A DNA stretch of 64,000 nt from Buttiauxella brennerae ATCC 51605 (GCF_001654925.1 NZ_LXER01000029.1:124001-188000), one strand, 5' to 3'. Numbered from the stretch's first letter, positions 41,080 through 50,329 are shown. Notes: a model not told the origin generated them from the letters alone. Numbers and translations: made by a program.

Positions 41080-42738
41080 ATGAATACAACACCTCCCTGG
41101 TGGCAACATGGTGTCATCTACCAGATCTACCCGAAGAGTTTTCAGGACACGACTGGCAGCGGTACCGGCGATCTTGCAGGCGTCATCAAACGCCTGGACT
41201 ACTTAAAATTACTGGGCATTGATGCCATTTGGCTGACGCCGTTTTACATCTCCCCGCAGATTGATAATGGCTATGACGTTGCCAACTACTGCGCGATTGA
41301 CCCGACGTACGGCACCCTCGATGATTTCGACAAACTGGTCGCCGAAGCACATGACCGTGGGATCCGCATCATTCTGGATATGGTGTTTAACCATACTTCT
41401 ACGCAACACGCCTGGTTCCACGAAGCGCTGAATAAAGAGAGCCCGTACCGCGAATTTTATATCTGGCGTGACGGCACACCGGACCTGGTGCCAAACAACT
41501 GGCGCTCCAAATTCGGTGGTAACGCCTGGCGCTGGCATGCGGAAAGCGGCCAGTATTATCTGCACTTGTTTGCGCCGGAGCAGGCGGATCTCAACTGGGA
41601 AAACCCACAGGTTCGTGCTGAGCTGAAGAAAGTCTGCGAGTTCTGGTCCGATCGTGGCGTAGATGGTTTACGCCTGGATGTGATCAACCTGATATCGAAA
41701 GATCAAGATTTCCCAGCCGATATTGATGGCGGTGATGGGCGTCGTTTCTATACCGACGGGCCGCGCATTCATGAGTTTCTGCAAGAATTTAGCCGTGATG
41801 TGTTTACGCCACGCGGGTTGATGACTGTTGGCGAAATGTCGTCAACCACGCTTGATAACTGCCAGCAATACGCCGCGCTGAACAGCAATGAACTGTCGAT
41901 GACGTTCAACTTCCACCATCTGAAAGTGGACTATCCAGGCGGGCAAAAATGGGCGCTGGCAGCTCCTGATTACGTCGCCCTGAAAGCGATTTTCAGCCAC
42001 TGGCAGCAAGGCATGCACAATGTGGCGTGGAATGCGTTGTTCTGGTGTAACCACGACCAACCGCGCATCGTGTCGCGCTTTGGTGATGAAGGCGAACTGC
42101 GCGTTCCGGCAGCAAAAATGCTGGGGATGGTGCTGCACGGTATGCAAGGCACGCCGTACATTTACCAGGGCGAAGAACTGGGGATGACCAATCCACACTT
42201 CAAACGCATCGTTGATTATCGCGATGTGGAAAGCCACAACATGTACGCCGAACTGCGTGCGCAAGGCCGGGACAGCGACAATCTGCTGGCCATTCTTGCC
42301 AGTAAATCGCGCGATAACAGCCGTACACCGATGCAGTGGGATGAAAGTGAACATGCCGGTTTTACCCAAGGAACGCCGTGGATAAACCTGTGCGATAACT
42401 ATCAAACCATCAATGCCAAAACAGCGGTGGATGACCCGGACTCGGTGTTTTATGCCTACCAGCAGCTGATCAAACTGCGTAAAGCAAACCCTGTATTTAC
42501 CTGGGGTAGCTATCAGGACTTGCTGCCGGAGCACCCATATCTGTGGTGTTATCGCCGTGAGTGGCAAGGGCAAACATTAGTCGTGGCAGCCAACCTCAGC
42601 CGTGAAAACCAGTGGTGGATGCCGGAAGCCTTCGAAGGTGACTGGGAGGTGCTGATGAGTAACTATTCTGACGCCGCAGGCAAACCTGGCGAGATAAGTT
42701 TACGTCCATTCGAAGCCGTTTACTGGTTACAAGGTTAA
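41080..42738 (+). CDS. treC: Trehalose-6-phosphate hydrolase
   Basis: TreC splits trehalose-6-phosphate into glucose and glucose-6-phosphate in the cytoplasm. The 552-residue GH13 protein has the nucleophile Asp200 (LRLDVINL), acid/base Glu252 (VGEMSS) and third acid Asp326 (NHDQPR), and ends with a small beta domain. It follows treB and shares its promoter. Confidence 0.97.
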   Translation: MNTTPPWWQHGVIYQIYPKSFQDTTGSGTGDLAGVIKRLDYLKLLGIDAIWLTPFYISPQIDNGYDVANYCAIDPTYGTLDDFDKLVAEAHDRGIRIILDMVFNHTSTQHAWFHEALNKESPYREFYIWRDGTPDLVPNNWRSKFGGNAWRWHAESGQYYLHLFAPEQADLNWENPQVRAELKKVCEFWSDRGVDGLRLDVINLISKDQDFPADIDGGDGRRFYTDGPRIHEFLQEFSRDVFTPRGLMTVGEMSSTTLDNCQQYAALNSNELSMTFNFHHLKVDYPGGQKWALAAPDYVALKAIFSHWQQGMHNVAWNALFWCNHDQPRIVSRFGDEGELRVPAAKMLGMVLHGMQGTPYIYQGEELGMTNPHFKRIVDYRDVESHNMYAELRAQGRDSDNLLAILASKSRDNSRTPMQWDESEHAGFTQGTPWINLCDNYQTINAKTAVDDPDSVFYAYQQLIKLRKANPVFTWGSYQDLLPEHPYLWCYRREWQGQTLVVAANLSRENQWWMPEAFEGDWEVLMSNYSDAAGKPGEISLRPFEAVYWLQG

Positions 42739-42751
42739 TCCTTACCCGATT

Positions 42752-42773
42752 TCTCCCTCTTCTTTGAGGGAGA
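42752..42773 (+). terminator. Hairpin after treC
   Basis: TCTCCCTC and GAGGGAGA form an 8-bp stem around TTCTTT, 13 bases after the treC stop, followed by TCTCTTCC. It resembles half of the REP-like palindromes seen elsewhere and may end the tre transcript. Confidence 0.55.
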
Positions 42774-42878
42774 TCTCTTCCTGCAAATTTAAAGCATTTC
42801 CCCCACTGCCCATCCTTCCTGCTACGCCCGATTTACTTTGTCCTGCGTCAATAAAATCGCAAACATCTTTGATGCAAA

Positions 42879-42925
42879 GCACTACATATAGACCTTAAAA
42901 TGCACCCCGACCCAACATGTTGTAG
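42879..42925. promoter_or_regulatory. Candidate NrdR box pair upstream of nrdD
   Basis: GCACTACATATAGACC and ACCCAACATGTTGTAG resemble the NrdR consensus (ACACTATATATAGTGT-like). Their symmetry centres are 31 bp apart, the three-turn spacing typical of NrdR. A further CAACATGTTC lies at 42942-42951. Confidence 0.65.
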
Positions 42926-42974
42926 TTATCGACTATTATAACAACATGTTCTACAGATGATTCTGGGGATTATC

Positions 42975-42983
42975 TGTGGATAA
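42975..42983 (-). promoter_or_regulatory. DnaA box 1 before nrdD
   Basis: The minus strand reads TTATCCACA, the perfect high-affinity DnaA box, 101 bases before the nrdD ATG. Confidence 0.7.
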
Positions 42984-43052
42984 ACGTAGGCACAAAATCA
43001 GAAAGCCTATGGCAGCGCGAGCAAATACGGCCCGCGGGCAATTCCAATCCTT

Positions 43053-43061
43053 TGTGGATAA
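43053..43061 (-). promoter_or_regulatory. DnaA box 2 before nrdD
   Basis: A second perfect TTATCCACA in the same orientation, 78 bp from the first and 22 bases before the nrdD ATG. Confidence 0.7.
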
Positions 43062-43083
43062 CATTTTTAAATATGGAGAAACC

Positions 43084-45234
43084 ATGACACCGCATGTGAT
43101 GAAAAGAGACGGGTGCAAAGTACCTTTCACTTCAGAGCGCATTAAAGAAGCTATTCTTCGTGCAGCTAAAGCAGCGGGAGTCAATGACGCAGACTATTGC
43201 GGCCGCGTCGCAGATATTGTCCGTGCGCAGATGGAAGGCCGTAGCCAGGTTGATATTGGTGAAATCCAGACTGCCGTAGAAAACCAGTTAATGGCCGGTA
43301 ATTACAAGCAGCTTGCACGCGCTTATATTGAATATCGCCATGACCGCGATATCGAGCGTGAAAAACGTGGTCGTCTGAACCAGGAAATCCGTGGGCTGGT
43401 TGAACAAACCAACTCCGCTTTGCTCAATGAAAATGCGAATAAAGACAGCAAAGTTATCCCGACTCAGCGTGACCTGTTAGCCGGTATTGTGGCCAAACAC
43501 TATGCCTCGCAGCATCTGTTACCGCGTGATGTGGTTCTGGCGCATGAACGTGGCGACATTCATTACCACGATCTGGATTACTCCCCGTTCTTCCCGATGT
43601 TTAACTGCATGCTTATCGATCTTAAAGGCATGCTGACGCACGGTTTTAAAATGGGTAATGCGGAAATTGAACCGCCAAAATCCATTTCGACAGCCACAGC
43701 AGTTACCGCGCAAATCATTGCTCAGGTCGCCAGCCACATTTATGGCGGCACCACGATCAACCGTATTGATGAAGTGCTGGCGCCGTTTGTGACAGAAAGT
43801 TTTGAGAAACACCGCCAGACCGCTGAAGAATGGCAGATCCCGGACGCGAAAGGCTATGCGCTTTCACGTACTGAGAAAGAGTGTTACGACGCCTTCCAGT
43901 CCCTGGAATATGAAGTGAATACGCTGCACACCGCTAACGGCCAGACGCCATTTGTGACCTTCGGTTTCGGCCTGGGAACCAGCTGGGAATCGCGCCTGAT
44001 TCAGACCTCTATTTTGCGTAATCGCATCGCGGGGCTGGGCAAAAACCGTAAAACCGCAGTGTTCCCAAAACTGGTTTTCGCGATTAAAGATGGTCTGAAC
44101 CACAAAACTGGCGATGCGAACTACGACATCAAACAGCTTGCTCTGGAATGCGCCAGTAAGCGCATGTATCCGGATATTCTGAACTATGACCAGGTGGTTA
44201 AAGTCACCGGTTCGTTCAAAACGCCAATGGGCTGCCGCAGCTTCCTCGGCGTGTACGAAGAAAACGGCGAGCAAATTCACGATGGCCGTAACAACATCGG
44301 CGTGATCAGCCTGAACTTGCCGCGCATTGCTCTGGAAGCGAAAGGTGATGAAGCTGCATTCTGGACGCTGCTCGATAGCCGTCTGGAGCTGGCATTCAAA
44401 GCACTGATGACGCGTATTGCGCGCCTGGAAGGTGTGAAAGCGCGTGTTGCACCAATCCTGTATATGGAAGGGGCTTGCGGTGTGCGCCTGAAAGCAGACG
44501 ACGACGTTTCTGAAATCTTCAAAAATGGCCGTGCGTCGATTTCACTGGGTTACATCGGTATCCACGAAACGGTGAATGCCCTGTTTGGTAACCAGCACGT
44601 TTACGACAGCGAAGAGTTGCGTGCGAAAGCCGTCGCCATTGTTGAACGCCTGCGCCAGGCAACCGACAGCTGGAAAGAAGAGACTGGCTACGGTTTCAGC
44701 CTCTACAGCACACCAAGTGAAAATCTGTGTGACCGCTTCTGCCGTCTTGATACTGCTGAGTTTGGCGTGGTTCCAGGCGTTACCGACAAAGGTTACTACA
44801 CCAACAGCTTCCACCTGGACGTTGAGAAAAAAGTTAACCCATACGACAAAATCGACTTTGAAGCAGCGTATCCACCGGTGGCGAACGGTGGTTTCATCTG
44901 TTACGGCGAATACCCGAACATCCAGCACAACCTGCAAGCGCTGGAAGACGTCTGGGATTATAGCTACAAACATGTTCCGTATTACGGCACCAATACGCCA
45001 ATTGACGAATGCTACGAGTGCGGCTTTACCGGTGAGTTTGAATGCACCAGCAAAGGCTTCACCTGCCCGAAATGTGGCAACCACGACGCGGCTCGCGTAT
45101 CCGTAACACGCCGAGTTTGCGGTTACCTCGGCAGCCCGGATGCACGTCCGTTTAACGCCGGTAAGCAGGAAGAAGTGAAGCGCCGCGTGAAGCATTTGGG
45201 TAACGGGCAGTTAGATTCTTCGCAAAGCAATTAA
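43084..45234 (+). CDS. nrdD: Anaerobic ribonucleoside-triphosphate reductase
   Basis: NrdD is the class III glycyl-radical enzyme that makes dNTPs without oxygen, using formate as reductant. The 716-residue protein begins with an ATP-cone domain (MTPHVMKRDG). It carries a C-terminal zinc site (CYECGF, CPKCG) and radical Gly680 in RVCGYLGS. The start at 43084 follows GGAGAAACC and matches E. coli. The last residues (LDSSQSN) extend a little beyond the E. coli end. The activase gene nrdG follows after 18 bases. Confidence 0.97.
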   Translation: MTPHVMKRDGCKVPFTSERIKEAILRAAKAAGVNDADYCGRVADIVRAQMEGRSQVDIGEIQTAVENQLMAGNYKQLARAYIEYRHDRDIEREKRGRLNQEIRGLVEQTNSALLNENANKDSKVIPTQRDLLAGIVAKHYASQHLLPRDVVLAHERGDIHYHDLDYSPFFPMFNCMLIDLKGMLTHGFKMGNAEIEPPKSISTATAVTAQIIAQVASHIYGGTTINRIDEVLAPFVTESFEKHRQTAEEWQIPDAKGYALSRTEKECYDAFQSLEYEVNTLHTANGQTPFVTFGFGLGTSWESRLIQTSILRNRIAGLGKNRKTAVFPKLVFAIKDGLNHKTGDANYDIKQLALECASKRMYPDILNYDQVVKVTGSFKTPMGCRSFLGVYEENGEQIHDGRNNIGVISLNLPRIALEAKGDEAAFWTLLDSRLELAFKALMTRIARLEGVKARVAPILYMEGACGVRLKADDDVSEIFKNGRASISLGYIGIHETVNALFGNQHVYDSEELRAKAVAIVERLRQATDSWKEETGYGFSLYSTPSENLCDRFCRLDTAEFGVVPGVTDKGYYTNSFHLDVEKKVNPYDKIDFEAAYPPVANGGFICYGEYPNIQHNLQALEDVWDYSYKHVPYYGTNTPIDECYECGFTGEFECTSKGFTCPKCGNHDAARVSVTRRVCGYLGSPDARPFNAGKQEEVKRRVKHLGNGQLDSSQSN

Positions 45235-45252
45235 CGTCAGAGCAAAGCGAAA

Positions 45253-45717
45253 ATGAATGTGCACCAATACTATCCGGTAGACATCGTCAACGGGCCTGGC
45301 ACACGCTGCACGTTGTTCGTTTCCGGCTGCGTGCATGAATGCCCAGGGTGCTACAACAAGAGCACCTGGCGGCTGAATTCCGGTATGGCGTTCACGCAGG
45401 AGATGGAAGACCAGATTATTGCCGATCTGAACGACACGCGTATTCGCCGCCAGGGGTTGTCGCTTTCGGGCGGCGACCCGCTTCATCCGCAAAACATCGC
45501 GGATGTGCTAAAGCTGGTGCAGCGAGTGCGGGCGGAATGCCCAGGCAAGGATATCTGGATGTGGACGGGTTATACGCTTGGTGAGTTAACGGCAGCTCAG
45601 CGCGAAGTGGTTGATTTAATTAACGTGCTGATTGACGGTAAATTTGTTCAGGAGCTAAAAGACCCGTCGCTTGTCTGGCGCGGCAGCAGCAACCAGGTCG
45701 TTCATCATTTGCGATAA
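45253..45717 (+). CDS. nrdG: Anaerobic ribonucleotide reductase activating protein
   Basis: NrdG is a radical-SAM enzyme whose 4Fe-4S cluster cleaves S-adenosylmethionine to generate the glycyl radical on NrdD. The 154-residue protein has the CxxxCxxC motif at Cys26, Cys30 and Cys33 (GCVHECPGC). It is co-transcribed with nrdD. Its stop codon overlaps the stem of a terminator shared with convergent yraR. Confidence 0.97.
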   Translation: MNVHQYYPVDIVNGPGTRCTLFVSGCVHECPGCYNKSTWRLNSGMAFTQEMEDQIIADLNDTRIRRQGLSLSGGDPLHPQNIADVLKLVQRVRAECPGKDIWMWTGYTLGELTAAQREVVDLINVLIDGKFVQELKDPSLVWRGSSNQVVHHLR

Positions 45718-45735
45718 AGCCCCTATGGGGCTTTT
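45716..45735. terminator. Shared terminator of nrdG and yraR
   Basis: AAAGCCCC-TAT-GGGGCTTTT forms an 8-bp stem with a T-run rightwards and an A-run (T-run leftwards) on the other side. It overlaps both stop codons. Confidence 0.85.
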
Positions 45736-46364
45736 GCTATTTCACGTAACTGACGCGAGTCCAGAATATTCACACCTTCACCTGCGGGTTTGAGCGCCTC
45801 ATGCAACATCGCCTTTGCCACATCCCGGGCCTCAATAGACTTCCACTTTCCAGGCATGATTTTAAAAATCGGTGCAAACAGCGATTCGTTAAAGCGCTGT
45901 GATTCGCGATGCCCAAGCAACATGGATGGGCGAACAATCGTCAGACGCGGCCAGTCTTGTGCAATTAGCGCCTCCTCCATCTCGCCCTTCACCCGATTGT
46001 AAAAAAACGGTGATTTGCTGTTCGCGCCAATGGCGCTGACCACCAGCATCTGTTTTGCGCCCAGGCGCAGGCCGGTGATCGCGGTATCCACCACCAGCGT
46101 ATAATCCGCCAACACGAACGCTTCTTTACTACCCGCCTCACGCATTGTGGTGCCAAGGCAGCAAAATACAGTATCCAGCGGTTCGGTTAATTGTGTTAAC
46201 GCATCACTAAGTTGGGGATCATAAGGATTCGTCACTTTGTTCATCACAGGCAGAGGGCGACGAGTCGCAGCAACAATATGACCGATCTGTGGCTCATTGA
46301 TCAGCATGCGTAGTAAGTGCCCACCAACAAGGCCTGTGGCCCCCGTAATCAAAACCCGGTTCAT
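45723..46364 (-). CDS. yraR: YraR, NAD(P)-binding short-chain oxidoreductase-like protein
   Basis: The 213-residue protein is an atypical SDR / NAD(P)H-binding (HTATIP2-like) protein. It has a nucleotide-binding GATGLVGG at residues 7-14 and an active-site-like [21 protein letters not shown] segment. The reaction is unknown. It matches E. coli YraR in length. It marks the change from genes at E. coli 96 min to genes at 71 min. Confidence 0.9.
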   Translation of the reverse strand: MNRVLITGATGLVGGHLLRMLINEPQIGHIVAATRRPLPVMNKVTNPYDPQLSDALTQLTEPLDTVFCCLGTTMREAGSKEAFVLADYTLVVDTAITGLRLGAKQMLVVSAIGANSKSPFFYNRVKGEMEEALIAQDWPRLTIVRPSMLLGHRESQRFNESLFAPIFKIMPGKWKSIEARDVAKAMLHEALKPAGEGVNILDSRQLREIAKAP

Positions 46365-46382
46365 AAGATCTCCTGTCGCCTG

Positions 46383-46823
46383 TTAACCAAGTTTAGTTTC
46401 ATCCCGCAACCAGTGGAGTTTTTTACCGAAACCGAGCGTGTTGTCGGTCATTTTTATCTCGGCGAGATAAATTTCCCATACCGGGGCTTTCATGACTTTC
46501 GCCACCGGGAAACGCTTGCAGTAGCGGGCACGAACACTAGCGGCATTTTCGTCAGCAACCAATGTGATTTCACCGCGAAACTGCACCCCACGGATTAACG
46601 CCACCGTTTTGGGCTGCCCGTTAACCGTTCCGGCTACATTGGCCTGGTTTCCAATCAACTCTCCGTGACGTGTGTGAGTTTCGCTTAACAGGTAAAAAGC
46701 GACGCGCTGTTCGTCAAATAAATAAAACGCATTGGCGCACCATAAATCACCATGACTGCCTGCGCAGTAAGTGAGTACATGCTGTTTGTTCAGCCAACGA
46801 CTGATGGCATTGAGAGTTTCCAT
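46383..46823 (-). CDS. yhbP: YhbP, UPF0306 flavin-binding-like protein
   Basis: The 146-residue protein has the pyridoxamine-phosphate-oxidase-like split-barrel pattern, including [30 protein letters not shown] and [10 protein letters not shown]. Homologues bind flavin, but no reaction is known. It follows the E. coli order yraR-yhbP. It is divergent from yhbQ across 52 bases. Confidence 0.92.
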   Translation of the reverse strand: METLNAISRWLNKQHVLTYCAGSHGDLWCANAFYLFDEQRVAFYLLSETHTRHGELIGNQANVAGTVNGQPKTVALIRGVQFRGEITLVADENAASVRARYCKRFPVAKVMKAPVWEIYLAEIKMTDNTLGFGKKLHWLRDETKLG

Positions 46824-46875
46824 GTGTAACCTGAAGAGTGATATTCTGCGGAAAACGTTAATTATGCGCCGAGCT

Positions 46876-47160
46876 ATGTCACCCTGGTATCTCTATTTAG
46901 TCCGCACCCTTGATAACCGTTTGTATACGGGCATTACCACTGATGTGGAACGCCGCTTCTCTCAACATCAGAGTGGAAAAGGCGCAAAAGCATTACGAGG
47001 GAAAGGTGAATTGACGCTGGCATTCAGCCATCTGGTTGGCGATCGTTCAAGCGCGTTGCGCCTGGAATATCGCATCAAGCAGTTAACTAAAGCGCGCAAA
47101 GAGATGTTGGTAAAAGGAGCATTGTCGTTTGAAGACCTTCTGGCAGGCCTTCAAACGTAA
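46876..47160 (+). CDS. yhbQ: YhbQ, GIY-YIG nuclease-family protein
   Basis: The 94-residue protein starts [11 protein letters not shown] and contains a GIY-YIG-like core (YLYLVRT...[11 protein letters not shown]) with the conserved Arg and a downstream Glu (LEYRIKQ). It belongs to the UPF0213 single-domain group; a DNase activity has been reported for homologues. The chosen start matches E. coli. ATGs further upstream lie in the divergent yhbP start region. Confidence 0.9.
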   Translation: MSPWYLYLVRTLDNRLYTGITTDVERRFSQHQSGKGAKALRGKGELTLAFSHLVGDRSSALRLEYRIKQLTKARKEMLVKGALSFEDLLAGLQT

Positions 47161-47167
47161 TCAGAGA

Positions 47168-47674
47168 TCAAAACTCTCGGTTAAAATGCTCGTGATATTC
47201 CACTAATCCACTTACGCCATTAAGCGCGTCATCAGCCAGCGGATGAATCAGGAAATAAACTTCGGTATCAGGCCAGGCACAGCGCAAATCGAATTGTGCA
47301 GCGGGAACAAAACCAAAACGCCCGTACAATGCCGGTTCGCCTAACGTGACAACCGCCGCGTAGCCAAACTCATTGAGTGAGTCTAGCCCTTCGTAAACCA
47401 GCTGTTTTGCCAGCCCCTGACCACGATAAGCCTCATCAACAGCCAGTGGAGCCAGACCAACCCACTGTAGCTCTTCGCCTTCGACTGCGACCGGGCTAAA
47501 GGCCGCATAACCCACAACCTGGCCTTCGTCATCAGTAGCAACAACGCCAAGCGTTAACAGGCCGTCTTCTCGTAAATCCTTCACTAAATCAGCTTCGCCA
47601 TTGCCATTAAAAGAACGACGAAGTAATGCATCGATGCCAGGCGCATCAATAGGTATTTCTACACGAATTAGCAT
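47168..47674 (-). CDS. yhbS: YhbS, GNAT family N-acetyltransferase
   Basis: The 168-residue GNAT protein has the acetyl-CoA loop EAYRGQGLAKQLV near residues 84-96 and a YGRFGF segment near 121. Its substrate is not certain. Its first codons overlap the end of ubiT by seven bases, so the two are translated together, as in E. coli. Confidence 0.93.
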   Translation of the reverse strand: MLIRVEIPIDAPGIDALLRRSFNGNGEADLVKDLREDGLLTLGVVATDDEGQVVGYAAFSPVAVEGEELQWVGLAPLAVDEAYRGQGLAKQLVYEGLDSLNEFGYAAVVTLGEPALYGRFGFVPAAQFDLRCAWPDTEVYFLIHPLADDALNGVSGLVEYHEHFNREF

Positions 47675-48192
47675 GGCTCACCTACCGAGTTACTTTCTGG
47701 AGCAGGTTTGTGTTTCATTCCTGCTTCGACAAAATCAGCCAGTTGCAGCAACAGCATGCGTAATGGTTTCGGCATCGCATCCAGCTCAATGGCATCCATT
47801 AAATTTTTGACGTACAGACCCAACTCTGTATCACCTTCGATAACCAGACGGCGCTGGAAAAAGAGGGTGTCGGGATCTTGTTTACGTGCGGCAATCATCA
47901 GTAGATCGTTGGCGGTTGCGCTGAAGCTCACATCCGCTGGGGCATCTTCACGCACAACCAGCTTATTGTCATGCACTGAAGTAAACCATTTTAGACCGAG
48001 ATCACGCACTTCAATGCTTAACCAGCGCCCATCAAGAAATTCCAGCTCACCTTCTTCCAGTGCCTGACGGAATTGCCAGCCAAGAACTTGTTCCAGAACC
48101 TGACGCTTTAGAGCAAAGGGCGTCAGTTTAACCGGTGTTCTTAACAGTGACGGGCCAAGATGGACCAGGCGTGAACGCAATTTATCCAACAC
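47668..48192 (-). CDS. ubiT: Anaerobic ubiquinone biosynthesis accessory factor UbiT
   Basis: UbiT is an SCP2-domain lipid-binding protein needed for O2-independent ubiquinone synthesis together with UbiU and UbiV. The 174-residue protein starts MLDKLRSRLVHLGPSLL and ends SVGEPC, the same as E. coli YhbT. The SCP2 fold covers about residues 40-145. It is divergent from ubiU-ubiV. Confidence 0.96.
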   Translation of the reverse strand: MLDKLRSRLVHLGPSLLRTPVKLTPFALKRQVLEQVLGWQFRQALEEGELEFLDGRWLSIEVRDLGLKWFTSVHDNKLVVREDAPADVSFSATANDLLMIAARKQDPDTLFFQRRLVIEGDTELGLYVKNLMDAIELDAMPKPLRMLLLQLADFVEAGMKHKPAPESNSVGEPC

Positions 48193-48440
48193 GAGCTTTA
48201 CTCCTTGAAAAATTTAACCGCTATTTTGCCACACCCGCTAATCTCCGTAGCGGTGCAAATCAACAATTACGCGGGTTATCAATACCACTATATTGATGCC
48301 ATCAATACGCCATTAGCTGCCTTAAATCAAAATTTGTCGCGGTCGGGTTAACTAAAATCCCAGTTCGTTAACAATTTTTGCCGCCCTTGCCTGGGCTGCA
48401 TGGGTCACCACTCAGGTTACCCGATGATTCAGGATAAATT
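48193..48440. promoter_or_regulatory. Divergent ubiT/ubiU regulatory region
   Basis: These 248 bases hold the divergent promoters. A 13-bp palindrome TTGAT-GCC-ATCAA at 48293-48305 looks like an FNR site with a spacer one base short, and another ATCAA half lies at 48326-48330. Anaerobic FNR control of ubiUV is known in E. coli. Which element is used here cannot be told by eye. Confidence 0.5.
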
Positions 48441-49436
48441 ATGGAGTTGCTTTGCCCAGCTGGAAACTTACCGGCGTTAAAAGCGGCCATCGATAATGGT
48501 GCCGATGCGGTTTACATTGGCCTTAAAGATGACACCAACGCCCGCCATTTTGCTGGCCTGAATTTCACGGAGAAGAAACTGCAAGAAGCGGTGAGTTACG
48601 TGCATCAACACCGCCGTAAACTGCACATTGCTATCAATACGTTTGCGCACCCTGACGGCTACGTGCGCTGGCAGCGTGCGGTGGATATGGCAGCACAACT
48701 CGGTGCAGACGCCTTAATTCTGGCCGACCTTGCGATGCTTGAGTACGCAGCAGAGCGTTACCCGCATATCGAACGCCACGTATCGGTGCAGGCTTCCGCC
48801 ACTAATGAAGAAGCGGTTCGCTTTTATCATCGCAACTTCGATGTTGCGCGTGTTGTTTTGCCACGCGTGTTATCCATTCATCAGGTAAAACAGTTGGCTC
48901 GCGTGACCCCCGTGCCGCTGGAAGTTTTTGCGTTCGGTAGCCTGTGCATTATGGCCGAAGGGCGTTGCTATCTTTCCTCCTACCTGACCGGTGAGTCTCC
49001 AAACACCGTAGGTGCATGTTCCCCGGCACGCTTTGTGCGCTGGCAACAAACGCCACAGGGGCTGGAATCACGCCTCAATGATGTGTTGATTGACCGCTAT
49101 CAGGATGGTGAAAACGCAGGTTATCCAACGCTGTGTAAAGGCCGCTATCTGGTTGATGACCAGAAATATCACGCGCTTGAAGAACCAACCAGCCTGAACA
49201 CACTTGAACTGTTACCTGAGTTACTTGCCGCAAATATTGCTTCGGTGAAAATCGAAGGCCGTCAACGTAGCCCGGCGTATGTCAGCCAGGTCGCCAAAGT
49301 GTGGCGCCAGGCAATTGACCGTTGCATAGCGGACCCGGAGAACTATCGGGCGCAACCCGCCTGGATGGAAGCATTGGGCGCGATGGCCGAAGGCACACAA
49401 ACCACACTCGGTGCCTATCACCGCAAATGGCAGTAG
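48441..49436 (+). CDS. ubiU: Anaerobic ubiquinone hydroxylation protein UbiU (U32 peptidase family)
   Basis: UbiU forms a complex with UbiV that hydroxylates ubiquinone precursors without oxygen, with prephenate as oxygen donor in E. coli. The 331-residue U32-family barrel begins MELLCPAGNLPALKAAIDNG. It holds the cysteines expected for a 4Fe-4S cluster (in SLCIMAEGRCYLS, VGACS and TLCKGR). ubiV starts eight bases after its stop. Confidence 0.96.
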   Translation: MELLCPAGNLPALKAAIDNGADAVYIGLKDDTNARHFAGLNFTEKKLQEAVSYVHQHRRKLHIAINTFAHPDGYVRWQRAVDMAAQLGADALILADLAMLEYAAERYPHIERHVSVQASATNEEAVRFYHRNFDVARVVLPRVLSIHQVKQLARVTPVPLEVFAFGSLCIMAEGRCYLSSYLTGESPNTVGACSPARFVRWQQTPQGLESRLNDVLIDRYQDGENAGYPTLCKGRYLVDDQKYHALEEPTSLNTLELLPELLAANIASVKIEGRQRSPAYVSQVAKVWRQAIDRCIADPENYRAQPAWMEALGAMAEGTQTTLGAYHRKWQ

Positions 49437-49444
49437 GAAAACCC

Positions 49445-50329
49445 ATGAAATATTCATTAGGGCCAGTGTTGTACTACTGGCCAAAAGAGACGCTGGAGAA
49501 ATTTTACCAGGCTGCGGCAAACAGTAGTGCCGAGACGATTTATCTTGGTGAGTCAGTGTGCAGCAAGCGCCGTGCAACCAAAACGGGCGAATGGCTGGAT
49601 ATGGCGAAAAGCCTGGCAAGCCAAGGCAAACAAGTTGTCCTCTCCACGCTGGCACTGGTTCAGGCTCCATCTGAGTTAAATGAGTTGAAACGCTATGTCG
49701 AGAACGGCGATTTCCTGATTGAAGCGAACGACCTGGGTGCCGTGAATATGGCCGCAGAACGCAAGCTGCCGTTTGTCGCAGGCCATGCGCTCAACTGCTA
49801 TAACGCGGTGACGCTGCGCATACTCCTCAAACAAGGTATGGTTCGCTGGTGTATGCCGGTTGAGCTTTCACGTGACTGGCTGGCGAACATGCTGACTCAG
49901 TGCGATGAATTAGGTATTCGCAATAAGTTTGAAGTTGAAGTTCTCAGCTACGGCCATTTGCCACTGGCCTATTCCGCACGCTGCTTTACCGCGCGTTCCG
50001 AAGACAAACCAAAAGATGAGTGTGAAACCTGCTGCATAAAATATCCGGTCGGGCGCAATATGCTTTCTCAGGAAAACCAGCAAGTGTTTGTGCTTAACGG
50101 CATTCAGACCATGAGCGGGTATGTTTACAACCTCGGTAATGAACTTGCGTCGATGAAGGGCCTGGTCGATATGGTGCGTTTGTCGCCAATGGGGATGGAA
50201 ACTTTGCGCGTTCTGGAAGCCTTCCGCAAAAATGAGAATGGCAATGCACCGTTATCTCTGGCGCAGCAAAGTGATTGTAATGGTTACTGGCGACGCGTCG
50301 CTGGCTTAGAGCTGGTGACTCAGAGCTAA
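49445..50329 (+). CDS. ubiV: Anaerobic ubiquinone hydroxylation protein UbiV (U32 peptidase family)
   Basis: UbiV is the partner of UbiU and carries its own 4Fe-4S cluster. The 294-residue protein starts MKYSLGPVLYYWPKE, the E. coli start. Cluster cysteines include Cys39 in ESVCSKRR and the DECETCCIKYP segment. Open sequence upstream in this frame overlaps ubiU out of phase and is not part of the gene. Confidence 0.96.
   Translation: MKYSLGPVLYYWPKETLEKFYQAAANSSAETIYLGESVCSKRRATKTGEWLDMAKSLASQGKQVVLSTLALVQAPSELNELKRYVENGDFLIEANDLGAVNMAAERKLPFVAGHALNCYNAVTLRILLKQGMVRWCMPVELSRDWLANMLTQCDELGIRNKFEVEVLSYGHLPLAYSARCFTARSEDKPKDECETCCIKYPVGRNMLSQENQQVFVLNGIQTMSGYVYNLGNELASMKGLVDMVRLSPMGMETLRVLEAFRKNENGNAPLSLAQQSDCNGYWRRVAGLELVTQS

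Larger units (their letters stand above)
42774..43083 (+). promoter_or_regulatory. nrdDG upstream region
   Basis: The 310 bases before nrdD contain NrdR-like boxes and two DnaA boxes (listed separately) but no credible gene. In-frame codons run from 42976 into nrdD, but they show no homology and lack a ribosome site. No consensus FNR site (TTGAT-N4-ATCAA) was found although nrdDG is anaerobic in E. coli. Confidence 0.5.

Noticed and set aside
42841-42880. Possible FNR site upstream of nrdD
   Set aside because: TTTGATGCAAAG and GTCAATAAAATCG do not fit TTGAT-N4-ATCAA in both halves.
42976-43083. N-terminal extension of NrdD by 36 codons
   Set aside because: The extension has no homology and no ribosome site, while GGAGA stands before the ATG at 43084 that matches the family start. 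It also covers the DnaA boxes.
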